Assembly (NCBI GenBank): GCA_037043235.1
Contig: JAWRVZ010000027.1
Span: forward strand, 5,519,501 to 5,583,500
Source: Rhodeus uyekii
Taxonomy: Eukaryota > Chordata > Actinopteri > Cypriniformes > Acheilognathidae
DNA: 64,000 nt
Direction of reading: 5' to 3'
Part shown: positions 46,947 to 59,335 of the stretch, piece after piece
Numbering within the stretch: position 1 is the stretch's first letter
Layout: every line of letters begins with the position of its first letter
The notes under the pieces: model-generated
What the model was told of the DNA's origin: nothing
The model's database searches: none
The model's input: only the letters and a program-made list of their open reading frames with translations
Translations under genes and position numbers: made by a program

Positions 46947-48470
46947 AAATGCTTTGTATAGTTTAAGCGTATTAGTCAACCATTCATCAGGGAATTACAC
47001 TGCAACTATAGCTGTCATCATATTTGTGTAACTCAAAACAATGAAATCTCTGTTACTCATGAAATCTCTCTCTTTTATGAGTCACGCTAATGTCTGTCCT
47101 GCAGCATACACCACGCTTTAATTATATCAGTTACCACTCAGTGGGGTAAAAATGGCTTCAGGCACAATGTCAGCATCAAAGAGAGGATTATGATAGTCTG
47201 CTTTTGATTACGCTATGATGCACAATCACAAGAAAGACAGAGACAGTGCAAAAGTTGAGAGGGCTGCTAATTAGAGCCATTTAAAAAAATACCAGAACCA
47301 AATGATTTGCATGACATTCTGTACCGAGAGCAGTTCTTGAACGTTTGCATGTTTCATCTAATATGGACAGAACACTGCTAAAATACTCAAATTCAGCAGT
47401 ACAGTAATGCTAATTAACCTATGGTGACGCAGCACAATAAATTGTTTGATGTCTAATAATATGTTTTAGTAAGATGATATGTAAATGCTTGGTTTTATGA
47501 TTAAAGATCTGTAGTTTTTATTTTTGGGGAACTAGGCATAATTTAATACTTAACATTATTTTAAAATAATTTTTCTAAAAATGATCTATGAATAAATCAA
47601 GTAAACCTAAGTTGCTTCAATCCAGTAAAGGTTCATCTTGAAATATTAATAATAATTGAAAAGTTGTTTACTTTTGGGAAATTAGCAAACATTTCACAGC
47701 AAAAAAAAAAAAAAAAAAAAAGTCACGGTGGACATTTTTACAGTTACTAAAATGGTCAATGAAATAGCAAAAGGCACATAATAGATCAAGATACAACAGA
47801 TTTGATTATTAATTTAGAAGTCTTGTATCAAATATGACACGGCTTTAGAAAATGTGATAAATTATACTTCAATTCTCTTTAAAATAACATTTAACATAAG
47901 AACACTTAACATCCATGGCACCTTTTCATTGCACAAAAGGTTCTTAATAGTGAAAAAAAGCTTGCCAAAGCACAATTGTTTGTGGTCAGTGTAGGCTGTT
48001 TGTTTCTTTCAGTTATTCTGGTTCTCTCCCAGCCTTGCGTTCAGGATCATAATGGGTTTCCATTAGTGTGTATGCTAGAATAGTCTACAGACATTAGCAT
48101 AATTAAATTTCCTTAGTCCTCAAGCACAACCAACTACAGGTCTCATTACATGACGCAGCAGGTTAGAGTACACTGGAGAGTGAGAAAATAGTGAGGAAAA
48201 AAAGGAAATTGCAAGCTAATTTTGAAAGGGAAGCTCCGGAGTTTACTGGATGGAACTTCTGCTTCCTTAACCATTCTTTCACTCAAAAAAAGTGTTTAAG
48301 AAAGTCTTTATTTTTAACAGTATAGATTATACTGTGGTACTGAATGGCCATATTTGTGTGCCATGGTATTTGAAACTACCATGGTGCTTTTTTCAAGGAT
48401 AAAAAAATAGAAATATGTCTAAATCTAAAGCAGGCAATAGTCGTAGGACATACTGACTTCAAAAAATGGG
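46945..48470. other. Non-coding stretch, nothing recognised
   Basis: AT-rich; includes a poly(A) run of about 22 at 47701-47722. No exon, RNA gene or identifiable transposon. Confidence 0.5.
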
Positions 48471-48585
48471 TAACGTTTTAGAATAAGGTTTCATTCGTTA
48501 AGATTTGTTAACTACTTGTACGTTAACTTACAAAGAATGAACAAAAATTAACAAACAAGACTATTGTGAAGTATTACCCAAAAAA
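48471..48585. repeat. hAT-type MITE remnant
   Basis: GGGTAACGTTTTAGAATAAG at the left and GAAGTATTACCC at the right with TTAACTTACAAAGAATGAAC inside: a much-shortened copy of the GTAACACTTTACAATAAGG family of fish. Confidence 0.5.
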
Positions 48586-48968
48586 GAAGCCTCAATAATA
48601 TCTTATAATAATATCAGGTTTTTACTACTTATTCTCAGTTATGATATAAAATTGAGAGAGAATTAAGATTTGTGTGCATGTTTCCTGTTTTCTCCCAAGA
48701 AAAAAAGATATATTTACTTAGCTCTTTATACAATACAGGTTGTTTCAAAGCGGCTTCACAGTAATGAACAAGCAAATGTTGCAATGTTCTTTGATGATGA
48801 ACTAAACAAAATTGTTGTCTGTGAAGCAGCTCTAAAAAGACAATAGTGTTATTATTAAGCTCATTTTAGTTCAATAATAATGAAGTGAACTCAGTTCGCT
48901 CTACTGAAGATTAGTGCCATTCCATTCAAATCACTTCAGAATTGATTCAGTTCAGATCAATAATAGAG

Positions 48969-49117
48969 CTTTCCAGTAGCTCAATCAGTGGAGTATTGGT
49001 GTTTACAATGCCACGGTCATGGGTTTGATCCTAGGGAAAGCAAGAACTGATTCAATGTATTCCTTGAATGCAATGTAAGTTGCTTTGGATAAAAGCATCT
49101 GCTAAATGCATAAATGT
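48969..49117 (+). mobile_element. tRNA-derived SINE (HAmo-like)
   Basis: CTTTCCAGTAGCTCAATCAG head, ACGGTCATGGGTTTGATCCT, body GGGAAAGCAAGAACTGATTC, tail AAGTTGCTTTGGATAAAAGC. Full length. Confidence 0.9.
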
Positions 49118-52100
49118 GAAATAATAGTGCTGAGTGAATTACGAAACAAGCTTAATACAGCTATAAGCAGCTCAATTGTTGATTCATTTCAGTATAGTCA
49201 ATGGGCTTGATCAGGCCAGTGGTGCATCACTCTGATCAGTTTATCATTTGCACGTGTTTTTAAGCCATTTTAAAAATTCAAGCGCAAGAAGATGCGACAG
49301 AACTCAGTTCAATAGTGTGAGACGTTGCTTGTGTGCACACATCCCAGAAAGCCGCTTTCTCAGACTGCATTGATCTCTCTTTCACATCTTCTTGTGCTTG
49401 AACGGACATGTTCACAAAAATGTCAAAGTATGAAGACCTTGGCAAATACCCTAGTAAATATAATCTGTTACATCTCAACATAAACAGCTGAGAAATAAAA
49501 CACACGTGTAGCCGCACACTGGAGCCGTGCAGCTCTTAAAGTGACAGAAGCCTAATATTCCTGCTGTTGTGTTTGTTTTAATGTTAATCAAACTACAAAG
49601 AAAATAGGACAAAGAAAAAAAATCCCTGAATGCTCTTGACTGAATTACTTTTGTAACTTTAAATTACTTTTTGTAACTCTGAATTACTTTTGTAACTTTA
49701 GCTATGCAGTGCTATTTTACATTTAATTATTAATTTTCTCTACCTGAAAATGATGTATGTTAGACTTACCTGAATACCATAAAACACAGTGTTTAATTTA
49801 TTTGCATGTTTGTTCTATTGTATTTGTGCTATTGCTCATAATTTGATTACTTATTCTTCTTTTACATTACTGGTAAGAGATCATGTTTGAAGATCTCATG
49901 CTTTAAATTGGTTCTGACAATTAACCAGTAAGGGAAGTTGTAACATTACCAGTAATGATTACCGGTATGATATGCTGTGTGAACACAGATTTAATTACTA
50001 TTTTGCATGTCTTGCGTTCTGATTAATCATCCCTTATGCCTTCCACTCAGACATCCAAAAATATTGCAGTTTCAGAAGAGATCTCAGTAATGTCTTAAAC
50101 TCCACTCAATCAGCCAGAAAACATTTTTCACCCAATTTCTCAAATGATCAGCGCTTGACTATATCCACATTCATTTTACAGCTCAATAATTGTAGCCAAT
50201 GATCTGATATCACTGGGTAACTGTGCCGATGTTATCTCATTTGCATACAGGAAGTTAGGTTTACTGTTCAGAATTCCGCAGTCATCAAACATTCATCGAC
50301 TGTGCAGATATTATCTATAGACCACAGGAAGTAGGAGGATGTCACAGACGGGAACTTTTGATGTGTTGTACTGATAGTCCCACATGCATTACCCAACACT
50401 TTCAGAGGAACCGACTTCATTGCTTATTTTCTACTTTTATGTAAAGACTCTTATTCAGAAAGCATTCATTGTGTGGAATGGGTGCACACTTTTACACGAC
50501 ATCTTTCACACTTTCTCACACAGTGTTTTTAACAAGGTGTCATTTGATGTTTTGATAATGACATCCAAGCATGAGGGGCAAAGAACGTGCAGATAAAATG
50601 GAAGCAGAAGCGTAATGACAGGTCTGTGGTTAGTATATAAGACATTAGAGACATCGCTTTTATGCTGCAAAAACATATTTTATGCCATACTGAGCTTGTT
50701 GCTATGGCAACTATAAGCATTGTTAAGCAGGCCTTGAATAACGTACTTGACATAAGAGCTGAAAAATGAAAGGAAACTAAAGTTTTGGTAATTTGTCAAG
50801 TCATACTCAAACTTATTAGTAGCGCATCACAAGTAATAGTGCCCATACTTTGGTGTATAACAGAAAATACGTACTACTGCCTATAAGACCTGGTGCACAG
50901 TTTTCAATTAATTTGTTAATGTTTTATCAATATATGTATAACATTTTGTCATATGACAATATTTAGCTAAAGATATTTTATATCTTTATATATATTTTTG
51001 CATTAATAAAAAGACTGTGTAAACACCATTGCACTGCAAAACACAAAATAAACATTTAAATGTTAATTTTGGCATATTTATTCCTTACAAGTATTCTACT
51101 AAAAGACTAATTAATGGAACCCTGCATGATATCACTGTATTTTCTTTAAAATATATAAATGTTTGTTCAAATAATTTTATTTTATTTTAGTAAAGCATGA
51201 GTTTGCTTTGTTTTCTTCTCACTGACAAAGTTAAGTTCTGTTCAATGGTCAGTCAGCAGTGAACTGTGATGGATCACTTTGAAAAATCAAAACTGATTAT
51301 GCACAATATTTTGGGCATCGCTGTCATGGCTGGTGATAAAATCAATGGCTGACGAGTTCTGACCTACATCACTGCATCGCTTTGCATCTTGTCTCTATAG
51401 AGATTCTTCTTATCTTCCATAAATTGCCTTGAAACATTATGTAATTATAAATGTAGTTAATCGAACCACTATTATCCGGTCACTATTATCTTGTTATTTC
51501 CATGCCGTAAATGAGCTTGTTCAATGTTTGGTTTTTCGAAAAACTTGGTACTGGAAAATGTCATCAAATCCCATTAGGTGAAGCTCAATTAGGGGAAATT
51601 CTCTCTGCGGGTTCCTCAGCATGACAATACGAGTAATCTCAAACAGCTTTCTTTTTGGACTCTTGTCCTCGTCGGGAAATCAGAGAGAAGCTTGGCTCTT
51701 AATTAGCTGCGTTACTTTCAGTGCAGTGAGACAGACGCATCAACCGTGGGACGTACAAAGAGCTTTAATGAAGTCCAACAAGTTTGTTTCCACTGGAGTC
51801 CATGCAGGACTGATTAATGTTCCAGCGCTTCATTAAAAGACTGAGGTTTCATTAAAAGAAAAGCCAGAGAGAAAACACGTTTGCCCTAAATGACTCTCAA
51901 TTAGCCCACCTTCACACCTGAAAATGACAATAATGGTGGAGATCACTTACTTTTAACCTCCAACACCATCTCTGAAGCTTTGCTGAATTAAGTAGTGCTT
52001 AAAAGTTAAGTTCTATACAAGTTAGCAAGGAAAATAATTTGGATTTATATGCATATACAGTATATAAAAAACAACTTATATAACGTTGTTATTGTCGAAG

Positions 52101-52529
52101 GTACACTTTTGGTCCTCTTGCAAATGCGTGCATTTTGAGGAAGATCATCATTTTAGTTGTGCTTTTGGATAAATATGACCCTTCACAATAGATTCTTTAA
52201 AATGAGTGCTATAAACAGCAATTTATCTGCTCAATAAAATGCCTTACTCAGCAGCTGAGTAATAAAAACATTATCTCTGTGTCACTTGTACAGCATTTCA
52301 AATCCCTCAGTTCTCGCTTTCTATGAAAATCCAAACCATTGTTGATTCTGGTTTAATTACGAGCTCTATTGCTTTCCCTTTTGCCAGCAGACTCTCTTCT
52401 GTTTTGTGTTTTTTCTAAATGGCTAATTCTGCTCCATGTCAAACGTTCCTTGTGACAACTGCCCTATGCAACTCAAACACCATACACACGACAAAACCAG
52501 CTGGGGCAACTTTTTCAGTATGCATTGAC
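49118..52529. other. Non-coding stretch, nothing recognised
   Basis: No ORF with splice-compatible ends or recognisable protein similarity. Short frames (50384-50596, 51621-51836 and similar) look random. A few microsatellite-like AT runs only. Confidence 0.5.
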
Positions 52530-52830
52530 TGTCACAGTTCTGTCTTACCTCCACCCACTTCCAGTTTCCTCGCGTGAATCTCTCAGTGTGTTTCCGTTCA
52601 CCTGTGTCATCATCAATTACCTCGTCAGTCTCGTCACCTGTGTCTAATTACACCTTCTGTATTTAAACCCTCATGTTTCCCTTTGTTGTTATCCGTCGTT
52701 GTTTATCCCATTGGACTTTTTCTTAGTTTGCACAAGATGTGCCTTTTGTTTCGAGTTAAAGTATCTCAGTTATCGCCTTGTTCTGGCCTTCCTCATCCTC
52801 CAGCACCACACGCTGACAGACTCATTTCAA
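52530..52830 (+). mobile_element. LTR-like fragment
   Basis: CTGTCACAGTTCTGTCTTAC start, GTCTCGTCACCTGTGTCTAA, TATTTAAACCCTCATGTTTC (TATA-like region): shares order and wording with 53818-54010, consistent with U3/R parts of one LTR family. Confidence 0.5.
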
Positions 52831-53117
52831 TTTTGCTCATTTAAAAACAAAAAGTTACACCTTGTACCTTTAAGTAAAACTAAACCTAATGAAAACATAT
52901 TGAAATACAGCTGAACTAAAACAAAATATATAATAGCCTATAAATGTATGATAGATAGAATAAAATATAGATGAAAAATATATTTTATCTATATTTTTTT
53001 CACGAGACAAGAAACTTTTTTTGGCACATTAGGCATATGATTAAGTCAGTGTGTGCATTTTTTAAAATAAAGTACTAGTTACGAATATGATTCAGATAAT
53101 TCTAGTTGGTAAGTAAA

Positions 53118-53621
53118 GGTAGTGTAACAGACGTGACTCACAGGCAGAGATCCAGTTGCTTTGTCCTTATTAAGAGTGGTCGTACGGGCAGAAGGTCAGG
53201 GCAAACAGAGATCATACATAGACGGTAATACAGGGAGGGATTAGGATCGTGGTTCAGGCGGTAGTCAAGACAGGCAGTTATCAATCATCAACGTTATTCC
53301 AGGTGCAGGGCAGGGCAGGCAGAACAGGATCAAACACGGGCAGAATCAGCAACAGGCAAATAAGACAGGATAATAAACGCTCAGAATTGACAACAACAGC
53401 TAATCAGGACTGCGCGGTGAGTGCATGGGTGAAGGAGTCTTTTATAGTTCATAAGATGAATGACAGCTGGTGTGAACAAACAGTCATGATGGTGTTCAGC
53501 TGGTGTGTGTAATCAGTCCAATGTACTGCATGATGGGAAATGTAGTGTAGTGTCAGTTTATGTGTGAGCTCCCTCTGGTGGCCATGGAGGGGAGCGCAGA
53601 GCTCATATTCATAACAGGTAG
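53118..53621. mobile_element. Solo LTR, copy 2, with 5-bp target-site duplication
   Basis: Element 53123-53616 (494 bp; TGTAACAG...CATAACA) is flanked on both sides by GGTAG (53118-53122 and 53617-53621). Homologous to 30880-31376 throughout. Typical of a solo LTR left by recombination. Confidence 0.88.
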
Positions 53622-53817
53622 TAATTTGCAAGCAACTTAAGGATCTTAAAAAAACGCTTATTTTAAAATAAGCAATATATCTATATTTATATAGATATAT
53701 ATCTATATTTCACCAGTACATCTTTTTCTAGAGGGCTCTTAGCAGCTGGAAATAGATGATGATTGGGAATGCTTTCACCAGATATTATAGACCTGCTTGA
53801 TTGAAAAACACATGAAT

Positions 53818-54012
53818 GACAGTGTCACAGTCCTGTCGTGTCGCCACTCCCTTCGGTGTACTTTCGGTAAAATTTCCGTCACCTGTCGTGTCACTCACTT
53901 CCTTGTAAGTCTCGTCACCTGTTTCCCATTATCCTGTGTATATAAACCCTTATGTTTCCCCAGTCTTTGTCAATTATTGACAGTGTCTAAACAATCTTCT
54001 GTTTAAACCTTC
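53818..54012 (+). mobile_element. LTR-like fragment
   Basis: CAGTGTCACAGTCCTGTCGT, GTAAGTCTCGTCACCTGTTT, GTATATAAACCCTTATGTTT: same family as 52530-52830. Runs into a microsatellite. Confidence 0.5.
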
Positions 54013-54031
54013 TTGCTCCTCGTCCTTCCGT

Positions 54032-54130
54032 GTATCTCTATCTCGCTATCTCGCTATCTCGCTATCTCGCTATCTCGCTATCTCGCTATCTCGCTATCTC
54101 TCTATCTCTCTATCTCTCTATCTCTCTCTC

Positions 54131-54165
<35 letters not shown>
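54032..54165. repeat. (TATCTCGC)n then (TATCTC)n/(TC)n microsatellite
   Basis: Eight or so CTATCTCG units, grading into TATCTCTC and then pure TC, ending CACACACGCG. Gives spurious Leu/Ser-rich frames. Confidence 0.95.
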
Positions 54166-54170
<5 letters not shown>

Positions 54171-55939
54171 GCGAACGCTAACACAAATACAGGGGTGATT
54201 ACAATGTTAAGTTCTTTATTCGTAATTAAAGGCACCCTTTTTCTTTTACAGATTAAGATTGCAGTGTCTGAATTTGTTTTAGTGGTCTGTGGCAAAAAAT
54301 GTTTGTGCTTCATTGATTTATAGAAGATCTGACCCGCCTAAACAGCTCATTCATACTTTGACCGAATCATTATTCAGTCTGATAAGAGAGCGATGAGGCT
54401 GAGCTGTACACAGTGGCCCATGTCAGTTTTGTGAGCTCCATAGCGTTTAAGAACACTATACTAGCAATCAGACGTATCTGCAAATGGATATACCACTGAA
54501 ATTTGTATCTTGTTTCCAAGCAACCATTTTATGTGCTAGAGCTAAAGCCTTTTTGGACAACTCTTTGAAGAGCCCCTTTTCAAGTGTGCTCTCTCAATTG
54601 CTTCTATGTTTTGTGTCTTTGAGGAAACATTCACACGGGTTATGATCCCAATGAAAGTGAGATATTTGATTTGCCCCATTGATCCAAAGGACATTTTTTG
54701 GTCAAGCAGTGATGTAATGTCAGAGGAAAAGTTTTGGTGAACCACAGCTGAAATGCAGTTTGGTTTACAAGGATAAAAAGGATAAAGGATTTGTTGTAGA
54801 TTAAATGGTAAAATTATTCAGAGGGACCATTTTCTAGCCAGCCTTCATTCTGATATTGCAGCTTTATGTTCCAGTATTCATTCACTTTTATTACATCAGG
54901 AAGATTGTCTTCATGAAAATCACATGAAGGTGAATAAATCTACATTTTGCAACAAATCCCTTATGAAGCTGCAACATCTGATTCATTAAAGAATAGTTTT
55001 GTTGAGTTGAATCGTTTATATACCTGGTTTGCACTTGTTCTAAATCATTTTGACTTATTTGGTTCTTGTGCTTAGTCACAATGGTTAACAGCCCATTGGA
55101 TTGGTAGATGAACAATTGGAAGATAAATAATGCCTTTTTATTCTGTTCTGCTAACATATAGAAGATTTGAACTATAACAGACGTCGAGACTTTTACAAAA
55201 ACAAGCATCATGAAGCTTTGTCATGCTTGTTGAAGTTTGAAGGCCTCGGTCAATATTGTAACTGCGCTGAAAAGTATTTTGAAATGACGTTTTGAGAGAG
55301 CTCCTTCCAGTTTTTCTGTGCAACATGATCAGATGGTTCAGGAATGGTTTGTGGGTGGTACGTGGGCAAGCCGCCTGAAGCTGAGACTGGCTCCAGGTCT
55401 GCTAAGTGGTGAAACTGTAAAACTAAATTTCTTGAACCATACTGAAAAGAAATGATGGCATATTTATGTAAGACTATAGTAGATTTGAGGTAACATGTAC
55501 ATTTTAATGCTTTATTGCAGTTGCTCCATACTTAAACAACAGCTCATCGGAGTACGTGTAGCCTGTTTATCAAGTTTCTCCCAGAAGCCAAAGCCATGCA
55601 GTGCATTAAGACTGTTCCCTACACAGATGAATGTCTCACTGATTAGATGGGCTACAAGAAGGTTGCAGCTCTAAATGAATCATGTTGGACACCTACATGA
55701 CAAATACTTTGGGCTTTACTCCTGCAGTGGCTGAAGATCAAGCAAATGCTTTTCAAGAATGCTTCCTGTTTTTTGATTGACTATCATTAATTTATCAGCC
55801 TGGTTGTATTATTTGTGTCAATGCAAGAAATGGGAAGTTTACATTCAACTTTAAATGATTGATGTAGTATATCATTATTGGTAAAAAGTTTACTTCTTAT
55901 TTAGCTAAGTTCACTCTTAACTGAGTTTACTCAAGTGAA
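54166..55939. other. Non-coding stretch, nothing recognised
   Basis: No credible exon on either strand; short minus-strand frames at 54542-54745 and 54891-55211 have no family likeness. Confidence 0.45.
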
Positions 55940-56300
55940 CTGGATGCAGCATGATGTGTCAAATTCCAGACAGTAAACTGATGTCCCGTAAGATTTCTGA
56001 TGTACTCCAAGTGCTTGCACTACTTCTGACACGAAGAAAAAATAGATTTGCAACAGTTACTTTGTCACATCCAGTGTGGAGAGCCTCAAGCTAATAGCAA
56101 AAGCAAATCAAATCCATTATAAGCAGGGATGCTGTCTACACTGGATGTGGCGCAACATGACAAATGCCGGACTGTAAACTGTTGCCCCGTTCTATTTCTG
56201 ATGTACTTCAAAGGTTTGTGCTACTTCTGATATTTTCACCGGTTGCTTTGTCACACCTCTAGCTGTTGCAGCGCGGTGCAATGCGGAAATAGTCACATCC
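55940..56300. repeat. Local imperfect duplication of a transposon-like segment
   Basis: GACAGTAAACTGATGTCCCG, then TTCTGATGTACT...TACTTCTGA (about 55970-56035), recurs as GGACTGTAAACTGTTGCCCC and TTCTGATGTACT...TACTTCTGA (about 56168-56240). CACATCCAGTGTGGAGAG (about 56068) has an inverted partner, CTACACTGGATGTGG (about 56135). Confidence 0.6.
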
Positions 56301-58679
56301 AGCGTAGACACGGTGTAATCGTTTGAATAGTTTAGAATTCTTTTAGTTTACTTTCAAAAAATATTTAGAGACCATTTTTTCAACGTTTGCCAGTAGTAGG
56401 TGGTGACAAGTGAATGGGTTTTGGGGTGTTAGGAGTCATTCACGTAACCGATTCGTAGCAAGAACTGTTTCTTTTTTATGACCAAAACACATCTTGTTAT
56501 ACTTCATTAGACTCAAAAAGAATTGAAGCATTATAAAGCTTGGAAACATCCAGGAGATGTGTTGTAGATGAGCAAACACACAAAAAATATGTCTGTAAAC
56601 ATGCGCATCAAATAGACATCTCTAAGCTGTAAGTGTGCTATCAGGGATAATTTCTATAATCTCATTGGCAATAAATAAATATTAATGCAAAATTTAAAAT
56701 TTATTGATTTGAATTCACATTTTAAGAAAGGGTTTATAGATACTCCTAGATAATCTTCATGGTCAGCTGTAATTTCCTTACTGTGGGCTGTAATTGTTAC
56801 ATTGAGAACTGGAAATACATGATGTCGAACTGCAATAGCTGAGTGTATGTGGAAAAGAAACGTGGGGAGTACCATAGCAACCAACAAGGTCACAGCGGGC
56901 AAAAATGAGAGGGAATTGGTATCACTTCAGGTGTTCACAGTAGGTGGAGGAACAGGATTAAGAATCAAGAGCAGTAGAGACTAATGGGGCTGCGGGAGGG
57001 AGGAACAGTATAGAAGGTACAATGGTGAAACCCAAACAGATTTGCTGAGGTTTTGAGAAGAGGTGTGGTGACCTGACCAGCAACTGTTAGTCAAATAAGA
57101 GCAGCGATTTCCTTTCCACATGCAGAAGACGGATTAGAAAGAGAGCAATATTTCAGACAGGGAAATTAAATCGTCCCACTGAGGAACAAAAGCTAGAGAT
57201 GTCTCAAGTAGTGAGGCAAACTGCAGTTCCATGTTATTCTCATCTTAACTTGACAAATTGGTGCAGCTCCAAAGTGGCAAAGTGACCTATGGGTGGGTGG
57301 TTGGAGTTTGCAAAAAGACATATGAGGTAATGCTAAAGTTGAGCTCTTTGGCCTGAAAATGAAAAGTATTATGTACCATATGTAGTCGACAGTTAGGTAA
57401 CACTCTCCAAAATACCAAGCAAAGCAGTGGCAGCATTATTCTCCAATGTCCGTTTTAAAGAGGGACATTGAGAAGTTTGTATCTATTTTTTAACAGTAGA
57501 AGCAGTTTCAGTTGTCGATTGGTGATTATCCACTTTCTAGAAGATCAAAGACCCGAAGCACAAAGCAAAATCATATAAGAATGGTTTGGAAAATTTAAGT
57601 ACAGAATGAGCTCTGGATATAAATATAAGTATGAAAATTGCTGTCCACTGGCTTTCTCTTTTTAATTTGGCTGGAGCACATTTGTGGTGAAGAATGGGCA
57701 AGAAATATGCAGAGATAATACAGAGAATTGGAGAATTCATCCAAGAAGACCTTCCCAGAGTCTTCATATTTGGCATGTTTGGTTCATTTAAAGCGGATTG
57801 GTCTGTTAGTGTGGTTACTAATCTAGTGTGGTTCATTTGAATAAAGCCGTTTACATACTACACTTTGAGCATGTGAAATTTGACATGAATTTAACATCTA
57901 ACAAATAGTAATAGACTCAAAATGTAAAAATTATACAAAGTACTCAACTCTACTGCAAAAAATATTGTTAACTCAGCCAAGAGGTTAAGGCGTGACGTAT
58001 AGATCTTCTACTGGTCACACGTCTTCATGTGATGTGAATTCATAGGTCTCACCAAACTTTAACTCTTTTATCCTATGAGCTTGCATTTCCAGTCTGACAC
58101 ATTCGGATGAATGATGGTCAATGGAAAGATATCCGAACCCTATTGAGACCGCTGAAAAGATGGTTAGACAGAAATATGAACGCAACACAGAGCAAAGACA
58201 TGTACATGAATCAAAAACAGAACATGATGTCACAAGATGTGACCATAAAAGGTCAGGATGCTCAAGCTTACCTGTTTTTTCTTGTCTTAGTCGAGATGTT
58301 GCCCATCACAGTTCGGAACAGACACCAGAACTCACAGCAGATTTTTGTTTGTGTGTGTGTCGGAGAGATTCCTGCCACTTTTTTGACTCCTTTACACATT
58401 TTATAAGCTCTTCACAAGTTTTCAGCTTGTCAAAATGCCAGCATATGTAGCTACAGACATACAACGAGCACATTTAGCCCATTACACAACACTGTTTTGG
58501 ATGTTAAGCAAGTTCCATCATGAAATATTTGTAATAACAGCCGACCAATCAGGTTGTGAATATATTCCTATACCATTGGGTTTGGTATCTTTAGGTTCAG
58601 TGTTAAAAGGCCAAAGTGAACTCTAAGTGGACCAGGAATAAATGAACCGAACTACAAGTGTTTAAAATGAGAAACTATT
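56301..58679. other. Non-coding stretch, nothing recognised
   Basis: Several 70-110-aa open frames occur (57537-57836 minus, 58107-58450 plus) but none has recognisable domains, splice structure or codon pattern. No repeat family identified. Confidence 0.4.
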
Positions 58680-58681
58680 AT

Positions 58682-58683
<2 letters not shown>

Positions 58684-58719
<36 letters not shown>
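58684..58719. repeat. (TA)n microsatellite at the edge of a foldback element
   Basis: Pure TA/AT run directly before the left inverted end of the 58720-59335 element. Confidence 0.9.
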
Positions 58720-58721
<2 letters not shown>

Positions 58722-59335
58722 ACTCAGAAAGTAGGTAACCTATTCAGGCAATTTCCTGATGTAGACATCTTTTAGACATATTCTAAGGTAACATTGCATC
58801 TTTCACAGAGGAAACATTCCCACAATTCTTCAATAACAAAATAAATGCAAGTTTTATATAAAACTTGCATTTATTTTGTCATTGAAGACATATTATTTCT
58901 TAAATATTATTATTTTTACTAATTCAAGTTTGAATCTGTGCAGGTTTGGAGAAGCTACTTTGGAATGTAAAAAAATAAATAGAAAACCTAGAATGCACCC
59001 TTATTTATATGAACAGCAGCATTCAAATGTACACAAAGGAATGTTTTTGCTGGAAATTTGTAATTTTATGTTTCATGAAAGTATGTCAGAGATCCCATTT
59101 ATAACTATTTGAAACAATTAGGAGACACTGGCTGCATCCAAAATCGCATATTTTCGTATTTTTGAAAAAGTAATTACTTTGAGACCGCTAACAAAGCATG
59201 TTGTATATTCTGAGCTTGCCAATGGGAATTGTTGCAATGTTTCCTCTGAAAGATGCAATGTTACCTTAGAATATGTCTAAAAGATGTATTCTAAGGAAAT
59301 TGCTTGATTAGGTTGCCTACTTTCTTCACCAAGCC
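58720..59335. mobile_element. Foldback/MITE element with ~100-bp inverted ends
   Basis: 58727-58832 (AAGTAGGTAACCTATTCAGG, TTTTAGACATATTCTAAGGT, AACATTGCATCTTTC) is matched in reverse complement by about 59222-59330 (AAGTAGGCAACCTAATCAAG, TTTTAGACATATTCTAAGGT, AACATTGCATCTTTC). The middle has no transposase frame. A perfect palindrome (58837-58878) sits just inside the left arm. Confidence 0.8.
58828..58887. repeat. 60-nt palindrome (42 nt perfect)
   Basis: 58837-58857 is the exact reverse complement of 58858-58878, with no spacer. Pairing continues to 58828/58887 with one mismatch. Could extrude as a cruciform or give a long RNA hairpin. Confidence 0.95.

Noticed and set aside
54032..54130. 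Regular short repeats that could suggest a CRISPR-like array
   Set aside because: Units are 8 bp without spacers and grade into TC repeats; a vertebrate microsatellite.
54013..54323. Leu/Ser/Tyr-repeat proteins resembling a membrane peptide
   Set aside because: Translation of the TATCTCGC/TC microsatellite.
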